Shown here: positions 34,623 through 44,900 of the stretch, piece after piece
How positions within the stretch are numbered: position 1 is the stretch's first letter
How the letters are laid out: every line of letters begins with the position of its first letter
Assembly: GCF_029784155.1 (NCBI RefSeq)
Contig: NC_073692.1
Coordinates: 157,323,582 to 157,387,581, forward strand
Length of the DNA: 64,000 nucleotides
Direction: 5' to 3'
DNA from: Uranotaenia lowii
Taxonomy: Eukaryota; Arthropoda; Insecta; Diptera; Culicidae
The notes under the pieces: model-generated
The model's input: the letters and a program-made list of their open reading frames with translations, nothing else
Databases searched by the model: none
What the model was told of the DNA's origin: nothing
Program-made: the position numbers and the translations under genes

Positions 34623-35458
34623 TATTTCTGGCAGCAAAAACCATCAAAAAAGTTAGAGAGGTGTAAAAAATTAAGATTTTGAAATTTTCATTCAAAGCTT
34701 GCACGGTCTAATATATATTGCCTAAACTTTGATAGGAAAACGCTGTTTTTTCGAGTTTTATGCGTTGATTCTATAATGCATTTTTATGAAACCTATAACG
34801 AAATTTGTTGAGAAATATACATACAAAAACGACTGTTAAATTTCCATGAAAACAATCACTTTTATGGGATGAACATTATTGAATTGATATTTTACATGCT
34901 TTTACTTCAAGGAAAATCTTTAAATTGATAAAGAGAAAAAAAATTTTAACTTAAATCGATCCTATGTGTTTATTGCGTTTCCACTACTTAAGATATTTAA
35001 ATTAATTTATCAAGACAATAAAAATACATTTTGCCACTTTAATTTCAAATTCACGGTTTCGCCATTTTCACAGTGAGCCACCAAGAGAAAAATGCCACGA
35101 TGTGGTAAATTTCTGGCAAAAAAATTTTTTAGCCTGATAAAATCGAAAAACTACTATTTTGGAATTATGTTCTTACCCTTTTACATTTCAACATTTAGAT
35201 ACTTTATTATCGGTACGAAAGTCTCACCATAATTTTTGCAGTTGTGGATAGTTTTACACGCATTACAAAATTAATGATTTGAAAATATTCAGTTTTCACA
35301 CACTTTCACTTACAAATCTCATAAAATGTCTATTTGTTCGGTCAATAAATCTTGTAAATGGTATTGAGCAGTGTAATCTTAAATCGTGAAAATCTCAAAA
35401 TTTCACATGGGAAAACCGGGAATTTGAAAATGGAAACCCGCTGGCCACCCCGCGAATA

Positions 35459-36300
35459 GCATAAAATATGTTATAAGTTTTTGAAAGAAAAAAGGTTTAA
35501 TTTTTTTCATTCGTTTATCTGCAGTAGCTACGAAACAACTTCATCCCGGGAAATGTCCTAGAGCTTTGTATTTCAACTTCCGTAAAAACCTTTCCGCACG
35601 TTTCAAACATTATGCGGCGCACTTTTCTTATAAATCTCGGTCACGTAAAAATCTAATTTCCACCAGATTTCAGCACCTTAATTTTTCGGCTGGCTGGCTG
35701 AATGCGCACCATTTCTAACCGGGATGTAATGGCTATAAAATGGAGCGACCAGAGAGAAAAAAAACCGCTGCGGCTACACGATTTTAAATTGCGCTCCATC
35801 GCGTTTTCACAAAATAAAAACTTCTGGCACGGATTACACCTGCCTGGAGTATTTCAGTTTCAGCCGATGTTTGCCAAAGCTGAAGCCCCAAATTTCACAC
35901 CCAAGCTTAGCTCCATTCAAGATTTTTAACTGTAGATTACAGATTCCATCGCACATTTTACGCGGCCCTAGTGAATGGATGTTGGAAAAATATCTGCAAA
36001 AGCAGGAAAGAGCAGATCGGTAATATCGCCACACCACCACACGATTTGGAACATATTTTTACACTTTACTCACTCACTACTGCAGCAGACGGAAAAAGCC
36101 CTCGCTGCTGCAGAGTCAATATGTGTACATTTTCTCGCTTGTTTTTTTTGCTGCTGTTTTAATGAAGAAACGTGAATGGAGCCAGGACAAACAGAGAATG
36201 AAGAAAAATGCATCGTTTGGAATTCTTTTGCTGCTCCCCATATGAATGGGAAAAGTATTTTCTCATTAATTTTCTAGCTGAACAATGAAGACATGTATGT
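35459..36300. other. Higher-GC, apparently single-copy island
   Basis: Begins right after element C. Balanced composition, overlapping frames of 60-75 codons on both strands, no recognised domain. It could be regulatory or an untranslated exon. Confidence 0.4.
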
Positions 36301-37180
36301 GCATATCGTGGAATGTATGTGTAGAATATTGTTTGCCAAGTAGCTTAACACTACAATATTAAATTTTCAAATTAGGTGATATTGATTATTGAAGGCAGGT
36401 ATATCATGTTGAAAAATCACTGTGTGTGTCATGCATTCGTTTGTTATAAACTTTTTTTAGAATTTTTTTGATGTACATAATAACAGAACATTTTTTTAAA
36501 TTCTTTTAAAAAATTTATCATTAAATCGCATTAACGCTATCTTTAGGGAAAACGATGTAGGTATTAATTTGAAGAAACATCCATTTTAAACATTCTGTAG
36601 ATTCCTTAAAAATAGCTAACTTAAATCATAAGCTACATAATAAACAACTTAACGTTGTAAACTCCATGTTTTTATAACCGTGAAACCTGCCTAATTCTGT
36701 TGCAACCGAAAAATGAACCGAACTCATCCGAACTAGAAAGATACTGGTGTTCGATAACAGCTATTTTTTCTAAGTGTTTACAATCTAACTCATTTCAGTC
36801 TAAATATTCTCATTAAGTGTGTTCCACAAAACTGTTTAATTTTGATTGTCTCAAAACTCTTTCAAACATATTTTGCTTGAATAAGCTCGGTCTGAAAAGA
36901 TATCGTTAAAAAACTGAAAATTTTGAATAAAAAATATATTTTTTTAAACCTTCTAACTTTTTTGGGTTAGCTTCTACTATGTTGACGTCTTCAACAAAAT
37001 TGCTACATTTTTTACAATCTAAAAATATGTCAAAGACTTAATTGCTTTAAAATGAAAATTACAAAAAATAATTTTTCTCTCTCACTGCTAGGCGATTGAA
37101 TCATTTTTATCAAAAGCTTATTTTAAAGCGCTTTAAATGTAAGTTAAATGTCTCGAAAACACTATGGTCTGAAATGCTCC
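36301..37180. other. AT-rich non-coding sequence
   Basis: No gene or clear repeat structure. Confidence 0.6.
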
Positions 37181-37204
37181 GTTTTGGCGTAAACAATTTT
37201 GATT

Positions 37205-37540
37205 ACCTTTTTACATCGTTTTTGCCTTTCTAACAGAAAGGTTTGGTTATCGGTCAATTGGGGAGATCATTAATTATGGGTCTTAGACATACCTTTATAG
37301 GTACCTATCGACTCAGCTCGACGTGTTCTGTTGATGTCCGTATATTTGTGTGTGACATTTTAAAAATGTCTAGAACGTTTTTGCAAAACTGGGCTGCACA
37401 ATTAAAATGATTTTAGTCTCAAAAGAATGCATTTTTTTTTCCTACACAACCGTTTCAAAAACGGGGAAAAAACAAAATAGTTGAAACCGTTTTCTTTACC
37501 AAATACATATCATACTTATTATGGCATAAAAAAAAAGTTG
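37205..37540 (+). repeat. Dispersed mosquito-type repeat starting GCCTTTCTAACAGAAAGG
   Basis: A short hairpin (CCTTTCTAACAGAAAGG) is followed by TACCTATCGACTCAGCTCGACG and GTCCGTATATTTGTGTGTGAC. From general knowledge this order of motifs is typical of a common repeat in mosquito genomes. I cannot confirm the family here. Confidence 0.45.
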
Positions 37541-37619
37541 CTAGTGGCGCCTCGAAGCAGCAGCACCAGCAATCATTTATAAATTGGAGATAATCAAAAT
37601 AAAAAATTGAAATTTATTG

Positions 37620-37700
37620 ACTCTGGAATCGAACCAAAAACCTTCAGATCCCTAGTCGCAAGCGCTATCCAATAAACCATCGGCACGCTTGACTAAAAGC
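37620..37700 (-). repeat. tRNA-derived SINE head
   Basis: On the minus strand the stretch reads CGATGGTTTATTGGATAGCG (A-box region), then GACTAGGGATCT and TTTTTGGTTCGATTCCAGAG, with a perfect B box GGTTCGATTCC. The stem pairing of a tRNA is decayed. Confidence 0.6.
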
Positions 37701-37855
37701 GGCTCAAACTCATATATCTAAAAGGCATTACTAAGACGCACCGTGGTCTGGGCAGTTTCTCAGTCTGCTGGGGCAAATACGGCAACAGTGTTTATATCTT
37801 ACTCTTCTTGCTTTTCAATGCAGCAAATGGCGGATGGGCGTTTCTTTCAGAGTCC

Positions 37856-37913
37856 GCCATGCCTATAGACACTATAATTTCATATATGAAATTATAGTGT
37901 CTATAGCCATGCC
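37856..37913. mobile_element. 42-bp perfect palindrome flanked by an 8-bp duplication
   Basis: GCCATGCC at 37856-37863 and again at 37906-37913 brackets a perfect 42-bp palindrome (37864-37905; one arm is TATAGACACTATAATTTCATA). The whole insert is a hairpin without a loop. It looks like the tiniest possible inverted-repeat insertion with an 8-bp target duplication. Confidence 0.9.
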
Positions 37914-38089
37914 GGGTGTCAACAAAATGCAGAGCCGTACAGAAAACTGCGTTGGGGGGGAATTTATATGAAGATTTTATGACCCTCGTTTTTTTTTACC
38001 CGTGTTGAAGAATGAATTTATGATTTTTTTTTTCATTTCAACATACTCATACATAATTTAGATTCAATTTCAGATGCAGAATTCAGATT

Positions 38090-39440
38090 AAGTTTTCAAA
38101 TTCAGGATACAGGTTTAGAAATCAGAATTCAGGATTCAGAATTCAGGATTCAGAATTCAGAATTCAAAATTCAGATTCAGAATTCATATTCAGATTCAGA
38201 TTCAGAATTCATATTCAGATTCAGAATTCAGATTCAGAATTCAGATTCAGAATTCAGATTCAGAATTCAGATTCAGAATTCAGATTCAGAATTCAGATTC
38301 AGAATTCAGATTCAGAATTCAGATTCAGAATTCAGATTCAGAATTCAGAATTCAGATTCAGAATTCAGATTCAGAATTCAGATTCAGAATTCAGATTCAG
38401 AATTCAGATTCAGAATTCAGATTCAGAATTCAGATTCAGAATTCAGATTCAGAATTCAGATTCAGAACTTAGATTCAGAATTCAGATTCAGAATTCAGAT
38501 TCAGAATTCAGATTCAGAATTCAGATTCAGAATTCAGATTCAGAATTCAGATTCAGAATTCAGATTCAGAATTCAGATTCAGAATTCAGATTCAGAATTC
38601 AGATTCAGAATTCATATTCAGAATTCAGATTCAGAATTCAGATTCAGAATTCAGATTCAGAATTCAGAATCAGAATTCAGATTCAGAATTCAGAATTCAG
38701 AATTCAGATTCAGAATTCAGATTCAGAATTCAGATTCAGAATTCAGATTCAGAATTCAGATTCAGAATTCAGATTCAGAATTCAGATTCAGAATTCAGAT
38801 TCAGAATTCAGATTCAGAATTCAGATTCAGAATTCAGATTCAGAATTCAGATTCAGAATTCAGATTCAGAATTCAGATTCAGAATTCAGATTCAGAATTC
38901 AGATTCAGAATTCAGATTCAGAATTCAGATTCAGAATTCAGATTCAGAATTCAGATTCAGAATTCAGATTCAGAATTAAGATTCAGAATTCAGATTCAGA
39001 ATTCAGATTCAGAATTCAGATTCAGAATTCAGATTCAGAATTCAGATTCAGAATTCAGATTCTGAATTCATATTCAGAATTCAGATTCAGAATTCAGATT
39101 CAGAATTCAGATTCAGAATTCAGATTCAGAATTCAGAATCAGAATTCAGATTCAGAATTCAGAATTCAGAATTCAGATTCAGAATTCAGATTCAGAATTC
39201 AGATTCAGAATTCAGATTCAGAATTCAGATTCAGAATTCAGATTCAGAATTCAGATTCAGAATTCAGATTCAGAATTCAGATTCAGAATTCAGATTCAGA
39301 ATTCAGATTCAGAATTCAGATTCAGAATTCAGATTCAGAATTAAGATTCAGAATTCAGATTCAGAATTCAGATTCAGAATTCAGATTCAGAATTCAGATT
39401 CAGAATTCAGATTCAGAATTCAGATTCAGATTGAGAGTTC
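38090..39440 (+). repeat. Satellite array of the 13-bp unit CAGAATTCAGATT
   Basis: About 90-100 near-identical copies of a 13-bp unit, each with a GAATTC hexamer. The edges (38040-38170 and 39430-39600) decay into irregular AATTCAG words. Rare variant units (CATATTC, GAATCAG, GAATTAAG) occur twice in the same order, at 38613/38667/38978 and 39069/39136/39343, so part of the array was duplicated as a block. No coding potential. Confidence 0.95.
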
Positions 39441-39755
39441 AGATTTAGAATTCTGATTAAGAATTCGAATTGAAGATCAACCTGGAATTTGAAATTGGAA
39501 CTTATATTCAAATATTAGAATAAGTGTTGTAACTCAAAATTCAAACTTTAGAATCAGAATAAGATTTCAGTTTTAGTTTCCTGAATGAGATTAATCATTT
39601 AATAGTCATATTACTTTCCCCTCCTTTTGTGGGAATTTTTTCTTCTATGCATGATTGAGCTCTAAAAAAGGTATCATGCTAGGCCACGTGTCACGGCTAT
39701 CCATCAATATTGTAGTTGGTTTTACTTATTCAGTAAAAAAAAGCATAAAAAACAG

Positions 39756-39830
39756 TAAGATTCGAACCGGGACCAGCAACGTGAAAGTTCTGGTTGCTAT
39801 CACGGCACCATTTCAGCGTGTTATAATTCA
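39756..39830 (-). repeat. tRNA-derived SINE head
   Basis: On the minus strand: AATGGTGCCGTGATAGCAAC, then CACGTTGCTGGTCCCGG and TTCGAATCTTACTG, giving a B box GGTTCGAATC. The surrounding sequence is AT-rich. Confidence 0.5.
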
Positions 39831-40257
39831 ACTGTTTGAATACCATTCTTTCCATACATAAAATGAACTCCTTACATACCAGTTCGCTTTTCCCCAAAAA
39901 ACGTACTTTGCATCATTTTTTTTATATTGAGATTGGAATTTTTCGTGTTTGAATATCTGAAATCATACTTATATGCTTCAGAGGGAAGGAATCTATCATG
40001 TGTATTCTATATTATTTTATATATTTCCAAATATAACATACGCTCTGTTAGAAAGGCTCCAATCCACTGTTAAGTGTATTAAATCGGGTTTTTCCTGTAT
40101 GCGCCGGGGGTCAGATGACCTCAAAAACTGTTTCCACTCAAACTCTCTTAATACTCTACGGATTTTCACAAAATTTAAAGTTCTGGAAAGCTTGTTACGT
40201 GGCTCAAATATGAATATTATATGATACTAGCTGATCTCGTACGAACTCCGTTTCCGT

Positions 40258-40654
40258 GCTTGAAAAAAAAATCACTTAGTGCCTAAGACAGCTTAAGTAA
40301 GAAGATATATGATGCACATATGGAAATATTTTTTTGAAATTTCTTAAGATCATGGCCTCAAAAAAATGTAAAAAAGTTGTTATTTTAATGAATCAACCGC
40401 CAAAGCTGTTGCAGTTGCAGAAGAATAATTTTGAAAATCCAATGCAAATTACGACAAACTTTCCAATTCACCTTTTAAAATTTGTTTACTGTGACTGGAA
40501 TAGCTTTGGCGGTTGATTAACTGAAGTACGGTTCATTCACCATTTTTTTACATTTTTTTGGCCAGGATCTTGAGGAATTTCTTAAAAATATTTCCATATA
40601 TGCAACACATAGCTGCTACATCAGCTGTCTTAGGCATTAAGTGTCAAGTCAAGC
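40258..40654. mobile_element. Long hairpin (foldback) element with about 165-bp arms
   Basis: The arms at about 40258-40425 and 40488-40654 are inverted copies with few mismatches and short indels. Shared blocks are TGCCTAAGACAGCT, CATATGGAAATATTTTT, AAGATCATGGCC, AAAAAAATGTAAAAAA and AATCAACCGCCAAAGCT. The loop is about 60 bp. No protein is encoded. Transcription across it would give a long double-stranded RNA. Confidence 0.8.
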
Positions 40655-41849
40655 ACTTAATAACTGATTTACAGCTTTTTCTCGAAGCATGTTTTTTTTT
40701 AAATTATTTTTCTTAGACTTTGAATAACATAAAAGTAAATGATTGTAGCTGAATATTGTCTATGAATCCATATTTGAGTCATGTTAAAAGCTTTCCCAAA
40801 CCATAAATTTAGTATAAATTGGTTGAGAAATGAGAGAGTTTTAGTGAAAAAAGTGTTAGGGATCGTTTGACCTCCAGCGGTATGAATGGGTACACCACAT
40901 AGGTACATGTGAAATCTTCAAAACTTAGAAATATTTAAGTCATGAAAAATACTTTTATTTCGAAAATAGAAATTGTACTGAAGTAAAATTTGCGAAAAGG
41001 AAATATTTCTAGGCATAATGGTTCATTTCAAATTCGAAAAACGTCAATTGACGTCAATCGGTACGTTTAGTGATAGCACTCCACATGTAAAATTTCAAAC
41101 ATTTCCCAGAGTTTCCACAAAACAGTGTTAAAATTGTGTGTGATACATTGAATAAATCTGCATGAAAAGATGATAAATTTCAATGAAGCCAAATGGCCTA
41201 AGCTGTGTTTATTGAAATAATTAGAGATATACCCAATAGTGTTACTCGGTCGAATATTCTGTCATATATTCTGTCGAGTTTTTATTAAAAAAATGTTTTG
41301 AAAATAATTTCAATTTCCTTCCATTTCTGCCATATAAATGCCCCTCATGTTATTGAGTCGAATATTTTCTACCAGATGTGATCTTTTCCAAGTATGGGTC
41401 TCTCGTCTATTCAAGATTTAAGAGTTCAATATCATTTCAGCGCACTCCATAGTAAGATCGAAATATTTTAAAAATGTTATCACTTAGTGAAAGAACATCC
41501 TATGACTTATCGCTTCTAGGACTTTTTTCAAAAAGAGAAGGGTTTCCAGTTTCCAATATGGAACAAAACATGTCAAAACTTGTGCCAAGCAATTTGAAAT
41601 GGGTTATTTGGTATCGAATTAGATTAAGGTCGAATTTGATCTATCTTCAAAATAGTTATTGAACGACGAATCATATATATACATTTTTCGAAAAAAAAAA
41701 TGTAAAAAAATAGAGCAAATCTTAACCAAATCTAGGCATTATTCAAAAACATAAAAGAGGAATTGAAATTTTTCGTCGAATCATAGCAGCAAGGTTAAAA
41801 ACGTATCAAATGATAAAACAAAAATTGATGTTAATTTTTAAATTAACTT

Positions 41850-42025
41850 TAAAACCCGGGAAAAATTCGGAAACTTTTCAATAATATCTAGGCATCAGGA
41901 CCAGATTTGACTTATTGCGAATTCTTTATTGAATTTATGGGCAAACCCGGATGTATCAGGAAAATTTGGAATAAACGAAATTCAAAGTATTAAGCTATCT
42001 ACAGTGAAAGATGTACGAAAAAAAA
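41850..42025 (+). repeat. Fragment of a dispersed repeat (CCCGGGAAAAATTCGG and GGGCAA...GGAAAATTTGGAATAAAC)
   Basis: The left part carries the CCGGGAAAA motif. The part from 41925 to 42020 matches, inverted, the sequence at about 10730-10830 inside the hAT-like element (TTTATGGGCAA, AAAATTTGGAATAAAC, CAGTGAAAGAT). Confidence 0.6.
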
Positions 42026-43839
42026 CAAGAGAGGTTTTACTGAAAGTTCCAGCATTAATTTTGTATATTCTATTAAGTATGCAAAATTATTTGACAAATT
42101 TGACAAGTCTATTACTGTATAAATTTTATAAATAAATATTCATATTCGCATTGAAATTCTATCAGCTTTTCAAATAAAGCACGAAAAACAGTGTTTTTTC
42201 CCTGGTTTGATAAGTACTTTGTTCTCACGTTATTAGAAGCACGCTACCTGCATATGTGAGTGCAGTTGTCGACCATTGTTTGAAATTTTTCATTTTCTAA
42301 AATAAACTAATCTTTTTTTAATATTTTATTTGAAGAGCTGATACAATTTCAATGCGTTTTTCATGTGCTATTTTACTATTTCCGTTGAAAAATGACAGTT
42401 TTGTAGCTTCGAAATATGGTTTTAGTTTATTTACAAAAAAAATCTAATCGAATCTAACTTGAAATTTTTTTTTTTATCTGGAAAAATACATGACACGACT
42501 TAAACGTAAAAATAAGCCAAACTTTTAATTTTGAGGAAAATCTAAAGACCCCCGGGGCAAATTGTCAGATAATAAAAAAAAATCCCCAGATGTGAATTAA
42601 AATTCAAAACTATTTAGGAACCATAATCATAACTCTGATTCAGTTTTAAAATTCAAACCCAGAAGTTGACATTAGAATTGTAATGCTGAATCCTAAATGA
42701 TTTGATTTATTTTTTTAGTTCCAAAATTTATTTACAAAAAATTTATAGAGCTAAAAAAAACAAGTCTAAATCTAGAAACAAAAATCCAGATTCCAATTTT
42801 GAGACGAGATGAAAACAATTTTTCAGTATAGCTATGTATGTATATACGAAGTAGTGTAGAAAAAATGTCATTATCGAACGTAAACAAAACAAGACACATT
42901 TTATTACATACATTATGGTGTTCTAAAAATATTTTTAAAATAATTAAAAAATAGTACCTACCTATTATAAGTTAAAAAATTTCCCTTTTTTAATGATTCC
43001 ATGGTTTGTCATGACTTACGTGAATCGTTGGAATATTCCAGAATTAAGTTTAATTAATGAGGTATTTGTTCAGCTCTAAAAGATATTTTTGAATCGAAAT
43101 TTTACATTATACTATGGCTTTGAGCCTGTTTTTAGAAGCAACAAATGGCACAAGAATTATAAATAAGCGTAGAAAATCATTTCCCGGATCAATCCTTTGG
43201 AGAAGAAATAGTAAGAAACATTTGTTTCCAAGCTCAGTTTTCCATTTTTGGGAAACAAAATTTTCGTGAGACCACGCGAAAGTCGGGAAAATGTGATAAA
43301 TGAAGTATCGAAATTTAGTGAGCACCTTGTATCTATTCTGATTCTTATTTAATCAGAGAGGAAAGAAAAATAGACTGAAATACAGTATTCCTTTCGGCTG
43401 ATAATGTGTCTAATGAATATTGTTATTCTAAAGAGAAAAAAATCCTTCTACACTAGGGAATCTGATCCCAATCCATAATCCGAATCATGCTTCTGATAAC
43501 TGCCCAACAGGAGGAACGTAACAGATTGAAATAATCGGATAATGTTGTCTGTTAATCCCTTTTAGAAAGGGTGGTATCGAATGGCTTAATCCAACGTCCA
43601 CCAACCCTTGTTTGTTCAATGATGTTTTTTTTGTTGTTGTCGCACGGATAGTTAAATATCGATAAAGCGGATATGCATGGCATAAAAATAAAGTGACAAT
43701 GACAACGATGTTTAAAAACCTGACATTAATCTTTTCTACTTTAAAATTGATTTGAAGCAATTTTTTGTTTCAAATTATGTATTCGTAGAAATAGAAATAA
43801 GATCGAGTTAATTGAACAATTAGAACACTAACTTTCTAG
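42026..43839. other. AT-rich non-coding sequence
   Basis: No gene. A short higher-GC part at 43480-43700 has a 91-codon minus-strand frame that I do not recognise. Confidence 0.5.
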
Positions 43840-44785
43840 AAAGCACTCTTTAATCATCGTGAAGTTTTTTAATGGGGACTGCATCATCCTTACTGGATTT
43901 GTGTGCATGCAAGTTTCCCCAGTTTTATTATACTTTTTTCATCATCACTCATCCACTTTCCACGCTGTCAGCCATCAGTTGCAGTTGCTTTCTATGAGTG
44001 AAGAATGGCGGTGTGGTGAGAATCCTTATTCGTTCATAAACCATGAAGGGATTCCGCATCGTTATCGGGTGTCTTGCAGCTCCGGCGCCAGCATTGTTCG
44101 AGTTAATTCTTTCATCAACAACAGAGCAGCAACGGGTTCATTCCATTGGTTCTTCATTTGACTACTTGCTGGTGAAAATATCGTGAATCATTTTCCGTTC
44201 ATGTTTCATTTGGACGGAATCGTTAGTGCATAATAATCTACAGTTTTAGAGAGCGTTCCATACTTGTGGGTTTCATTGCATGCATATTTTACACTTCATT
44301 ACATTTCAAATTCGAGAATATTACATCAGTCCACACTTAACAGTATCTGTAACATTTTTTCAGTTGAATACCCTAAAGCCATATTTTATAATTTATCTTG
44401 TACCAATCTTTGCGCATTCCATTTTTGCAAAACAGCACTAAAACTATCTCTATTTGTCCGACGCGTTCATCCATAATTGCTACCCTCTTTCCAGAGCATT
44501 TATAACGTGGGTACAGGGCCGAAAATCCGGCCAATACCATAATATTTAATAACGTCAATATTTATGAACGAAGTCCGTCTATGTGAGTCAGTACAATGGA
44601 AAGCGATGAACAACAATGAATGGGGTTACACGCCAAACGATGATGACAGAGCTTTAAAAACAAAATGCGAATTTGGTAATCCCCCCAAAATAAGTCCTGG
44701 CCCAGCCGCCATATAAATCATGTTTTCCTATTCCTTTTTTATTGCCTTTTATTGCGTCGCGGATGGATTAACAACTAACTAACGG
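43840..44785 (+). promoter_or_regulatory. Candidate promoter and 5' untranslated region of the exon at 44786
   Basis: Higher-GC, single-copy sequence directly upstream of a candidate start codon. No splice-acceptor AG lies within the last 40 bp before the ATG, and an in-frame stop (TAA CGG ATG) precedes it, so the ATG exon would be a first exon. No clear core promoter element is visible. Confidence 0.35.
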
Positions 44786-44900
44786 ATGATGTCGTCGGGC
44801 GGAATGATGATGACAGTGAATCGTCGCTCAGCCCCCACAAAGAAACCGCTAAAGGCGCGGACTAAGCAGCCAAAGGCGTCGAAGAAAGTCAAATTTATCA
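44786..44900 (+). CDS. Candidate first coding exon of an unidentified host gene
   Basis: ATGATG at 44786 opens 38 codons plus one base and ends at TTTATCA followed by GTAAGTATAATG, a strong splice donor. The peptide starts MMSSGGMMMTVNRRSAP and continues with a Lys/Arg-rich tail that includes KARTKQPKASKKVKF. Codon use is GC-rich in third positions, unlike the AT-rich surroundings. The basic tail suggests nucleic-acid or nuclear targeting, but I do not recognise the protein. Reading through the donor adds only 18 codons before a stop. Joining to the acceptor-like TTCTTACAG at 52140 would give a stop after two codons, so the true second exon is not in view. Confidence 0.45.

Larger units (their letters stand above)
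29488..34708. mobile_element. Foldback MITE interrupted by element B
   Basis: The left end ATATATTAGACCGCTGCAA and the right end, inverted ATATATTAGACCGTGCAA, mark the borders. The left arm (29488-29640) matches the inverse of the right arm, including GAGTTAGCGCAACGCG against its copy near 30190-30215 and TTTTGTATGG. The right arm is split: 30170-30249 continues at 34629-34708 once element B (30250-34622) and one TATTTC are removed. The restored element is about 840 bp. The break of the arm exactly at the duplication confirms the insertion. Confidence 0.75.
26998..35452. mobile_element. Large non-coding element with CAGGGTGGCCA ends and 6-bp target duplication (element C)
   Basis: The left end CAGGGTGGCCAA (26998) and the right end, reverse-complemented CGGGGTGGCCAG (to 35452), are short inverted repeats. 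They are flanked by CGAATG (26992-26997) and CGAATA (35453-35458), a 6-bp duplication with one change. Directly oriented ACCGGGAAAAC words lie just inside both ends. The interior is very AT-rich and without genes. It holds a foldback element (29488-34708) that itself holds element B. Without those insertions element C is about 3.2 kb. The pairing of these two ends is less secure than for elements A and B. Confidence 0.55.

Noticed and set aside
38090..39440. CRISPR-like appearance of the regular 13-bp array
   Set aside because: Units are contiguous, with no unique spacers and no cas genes. The genome is eukaryotic in character; this is satellite DNA.
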